From Scleroderma bovista (taxonomy: Eukaryota > Basidiomycota > Agaricomycetes > Boletales > Sclerodermataceae), in assembly GCA_037178675.1 (NCBI GenBank), contig JAYMGJ010000833.1, forward strand, positions 1 to 10,514: a DNA stretch of 10,514 nt, in the 5' to 3' direction. A program made the translations under genes and the position numbers. Of this stretch, positions 9,063-10,514 are shown in pieces. Numbering within the stretch: position 1 is the first letter of the stretch; every line of letters starts with the position of its first letter. The notes below the pieces were generated by a model. It saw only the letters and a program-made list of their open reading frames with translations, searched no databases and was not told where the DNA came from.

Positions 9063-10055
9063 CTAAAACATGGGTGCGGTGACAAACGGGGGTGGGACTA
9101 TCGTCATGTCGACAGCTTCTGGCGGGGCGACCTCGGCGACACAGAGGTCACCGTTGGAGTCGAAGCCAACGTACCGAGGAGGCCCGCGGTCGTATCTAAT
9201 GTGGACAGCCCTCGCCACGTCGTCGGGTAGAGCATATGAGTACAAGGGGACCATAGAGGAATCAACGTGGTGGAGGAAGAGGGGGCAACGGGGGTAATCC
9301 AAAATACCCTGAAGCCACTGGTGGTCGGGATGGGCTGTGCGTTCCTGCACGATGGACATTGAGGAGGAGGATGATAGTTGGGTGGGGGATATGGGGGGCA
9401 CTACAGTGGGGGCAGTGCGTGGGGAGAGGGGAGCTAGAAGGGAAGCCTCGTGCATGGCACGGAGGGCCTGGACCTCGCCGCGTAGGGCCGCGATCTCTGT
9501 GCGGAGCTCCGCAATGATACTGGGGGATTTAGAGGGGATGGGGGCGACTGGCCGGGTGGGAGCTCGAGGTGGTAAAGGGGGGGGGGGTTTTCCCGCCCTG
9601 GGGCGGGCCCGTTGAGCACGCAAGTGCATCAACATATTGTTCTGATAGATTTTGACGTAGCAGGGCAGGACCCTGCCAGTCTCCAGGTTGAGCGCCTGGG
9701 GGGCCAGTTGGGCCTTGAAGGCATGGAAAATGGAGACGATCCAGTGGACCGCCTTGGGCCCGTCCTTCGGACACAAGGTCAGGACGGTGGGGACTGCAAA
9801 GGTTTTGCCAGCGTTGGGGCCGGCCTTCGTGGTCCAGGACCAGAAGAAAGGGTGGGCATCAAAGTGATGGAGGACCAAGCGGGGGACTGTGGGAGGGGCA
9901 AAGCGGGCCTTGAAGGTGCCTTTGGGGAAAGCGTGCCAGCACTTTCCGATCTCAGAGAGACGGATCGTGCATGGCGAAGAGGGATGACACTGATGCTTGG
10001 GTGGAGGGGACGGCTGTCCCAAAGGGGAAGGTGGTGGTTGAGGTACAAGAGGCAT
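9063..10055 (-). CDS. Intact intronless ORF of unrecognised family inside the retroposon
   Basis: A 330-residue protein with no family I recognise. The N-terminus (1-28) is Pro/Ser/Gln-rich. Residues about 30-155 look like a folded domain with many aromatics (GKCWHAFPKGTFKARF, FDAHPFFWSWTTKAG, AVHWIVSIFHAF, NLETGRVLPCYVKIYQNNML). A basic Arg/Ala stretch (147-155) and a Pro-rich linker (157-178) follow, then a clear coiled coil at 180-206 with hydrophobic spacing I181, L184, I188, L191, V195, L198. A Ser/Pro linker comes next, and a C-terminal domain (about 238-315) with HPDHQWLQGILDYPRCPLF and RYVGFDSNGDL. No signal peptide, membrane segment, zinc knuckle, reverse transcriptase or nuclease motif is visible. 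The ATG lies two bases from the insert's 5' junction, leaving virtually no leader, and no in-frame ATG lies upstream. Alternatives are a LINE ORF1-like nucleic-acid chaperone, a captured host gene, or a truncated copy of a longer one. An open frame of this length after insertion argues for recent copying or selection. Confidence 0.7.
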   Translation of the reverse strand: MPLVPQPPPSPLGQPSPPPKHQCHPSSPCTIRLSEIGKCWHAFPKGTFKARFAPPTVPRLVLHHFDAHPFFWSWTTKAGPNAGKTFAVPTVLTLCPKDGPKAVHWIVSIFHAFKAQLAPQALNLETGRVLPCYVKIYQNNMLMHLRAQRARPRAGKPPPPLPPRAPTRPVAPIPSKSPSIIAELRTEIAALRGEVQALRAMHEASLLAPLSPRTAPTVVPPISPTQLSSSSSMSIVQERTAHPDHQWLQGILDYPRCPLFLHHVDSSMVPLYSYALPDDVARAVHIRYDRGPPRYVGFDSNGDLCVAEVAPPEAVDMTIVPPPFVTAPMF

Positions 10056-10057
10056 TT

Positions 10058-10070
10058 AAGTATGTGATTT
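10058..10070. repeat. Target-site duplication, right copy (13 bp)
   Basis: Second AAGTATGTGATTT, followed directly by GATGTCTGGGCAG, which continues the transposase exon in the frame left at 8806. Confidence 0.9.
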
Positions 10071-10514
10071 GATGTCTGGGCAGTGGGCATTCAACCAATT
10101 GGTGAGTTTACTATCTTGAGATTGCACTACCCTACTTATTTATGTGGTATTCTGATCCCAGGAAATCATTGCAGAAGATCCAGACACACACAGTGCAATG
10201 TTCATACCAGTGGTTCTTTGCAGCGATAAGACCACTGTGTCAGTGGGGACAGGTCACACTGAGTATTATCCCCTTTATATCTCCCTTGGAAATGTACACA
10301 ACAATGTCTGGCGAGTGCACCGTGATGCTGTCTCAATCCTGGCATTTCTCGCTATCCCAAAAAGTATGTATTAACCATGGCATACTATCTTTCTAACAAT
10401 ACTGACCAGGTCTGTGGATGTAGCTGACGAGGTGCATAAAAATGATGTGGGGTTCCGGCATTTTCACCGCCAGCTGTTCCACTCATCTATTGCTGTGATT
10501 CTGGAGTCACTGAA

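Larger units (their letters stand above)
8807..10057 (-). mobile_element. LINE-type retroposon (or retroposed mRNA copy) inserted in the transposase
   Basis: The insert is 1251 bp plus one duplicated target copy. In its own (minus) orientation it starts AAATGCCTC, carries the 330-codon ORF, then about 250 bases of 3' untranslated sequence, and ends in ATAAATAAATAAATAAAAAA. A 13-bp duplication of non-fixed type, an A-rich or (TAAA)n end and no terminal repeats are the signature of target-primed reverse transcription. No reverse transcriptase is encoded, so machinery in trans is required. The composition is visibly richer in G and C than the host exon. The element may be full length, 5'-truncated, or a processed copy of a cellular gene. 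The excellent TSD and intact ORF suggest a recent insertion. Confidence 0.85.
7994..10514 (+). pseudogene. Plavaka-type DNA transposase, interrupted by a retroposon, 3' end outside window
   Basis: This is a cut-and-paste transposase of the Plavaka family, related to CACTA-type enzymes with an RNase H fold. Exon 1 (7994-8282) begins MPRRQPNC and carries a C-X4-C-X12-H-X4-H zinc finger (CGVEGC...HTLCVH), ending in RHPILDG. Intron 8283-8337 (55 bp) has branch TACTAAC and acceptor CAG. Exon 2 (8338 on) has APCDCTG, FLPPN, FQLAEFLYHREQMSA, DAIPHGDAPWQSF, PPSWMTAEYNIWFHDP, then is cut at 8806 by an insertion (8807-10070). It resumes at 10071 with LMSGQWAFNQ and ends at 10101. Intron 10102-10161 (60 bp, GTGAGT). 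Exon 3 (10162-10363) has EIIAEDP, CSDKTTVSVGTG (probable first catalytic Asp) and YYPLYISLGNVHNN. Intron 10364-10423 (GTATGT, CTAAC branch). The last exon has FRHFHRQLFHSS and runs off the window. The insertion adds a stop at 8841-8843. Without it the gene reads through without any other stop, so the insertion may be the only lesion here. Confidence 0.9.

Noticed and set aside
9578..9592. G-run on the plus strand as a functional quadruplex
   Set aside because: It is the complement of a proline-codon stretch (CCC runs) in the 330-codon ORF, so coding content explains it.
9337..10067. Plus-strand ORFs of 92 and 151 codons opposite the retroposon ORF
   Set aside because: They are antisense shadows of a GC-rich ORF. 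Only the minus-strand frame is open over the full 330 codons and has the coiled-coil pattern.
8807..10070. DNA transposon or Helitron as the insert
   Set aside because: There are no terminal inverted repeats, and the 13-bp duplication with an A-rich tail fits retroposition; Helitrons leave no duplication.
8797..10161. A single long intron starting at GTATGT (8797) and ending at CAG (10161) in the transposase
   Set aside because: It would be far longer than the other introns and would delete the conserved MSGQWAF block. The 13-bp duplication and in-frame rejoining explain the sequence better.

Overview
The window looks like a transposon-rich stretch of a basidiomycete genome, most likely an agaricomycete. 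Three things suggest this. The genes contain many very short introns (about 48-72 bases) with GTRNGT-type donors and CTNAC-like branch sites. There is a chromodomain Ty3/gypsy polyprotein. There is also a Plavaka-type transposase, a family concentrated in agaricomycete fungi. Nothing bacterial is visible: no operons, ribosome-binding sites, tRNA or rRNA.

Layout from left to right. (1) Bases 2-2485 (+) hold a decayed chromovirus-type gypsy pol: reverse transcriptase, RNase H, integrase and chromodomain, broken by two frameshifts and one in-frame stop and probably missing part of the RNase H-integrase linker. (2) Bases 2486-3700 are non-coding. They contain two LTR-like arms of about 250 bp in inverted orientation (2970-3219 and 3405-3659), separated by a short GTC/CATC-rich satellite with a (TTG)8 run. 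(3) Bases 3660-4510 are gene-poor, with a C12 tract and an imperfect 90-bp-period duplication. (4) Bases 4511-5122 (-) hold a three-exon coiled-coil protein gene of unknown function. (5) Bases 5139-5395 hold twelve copies of CAGAC/GTCTG in 257 bases. (6) Bases 5588-7844 (-) hold a multi-exon gene of an agaricomycete repeat-associated protein type, degraded by four in-frame stops and one frame change. (7) A 149-base divergent intergenic region leads into (8) a Plavaka-type transposase gene (7994 to beyond 10514, +) with a C2H2 zinc finger and several short introns.

The clearest event is an insertion inside the transposase gene. Bases 8807-10070 interrupt an exon and are flanked by a perfect 13-bp direct repeat (8794-8806 and 10058-10070). 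Removing one repeat copy plus the insert rejoins the exon in frame into the conserved transposase block. The insert lies on the minus strand, ends in a (TAAA)n/A-rich tail, and carries one intact, intronless, GC-rich 330-codon ORF of unrecognised family. These are the marks of LINE-type (target-primed) retroposition of either a non-autonomous element or a host mRNA.

Overall the window is a graveyard of nested mobile elements. The one long undamaged ORF (9063-10055) lies in what appears to be the youngest insertion. No cooperating operon-like system is visible. The candidates for something undescribed are the retroposed ORF, the CAGAC cluster, and the head-to-head pairing of the degraded minus-strand gene with the Plavaka transposase.
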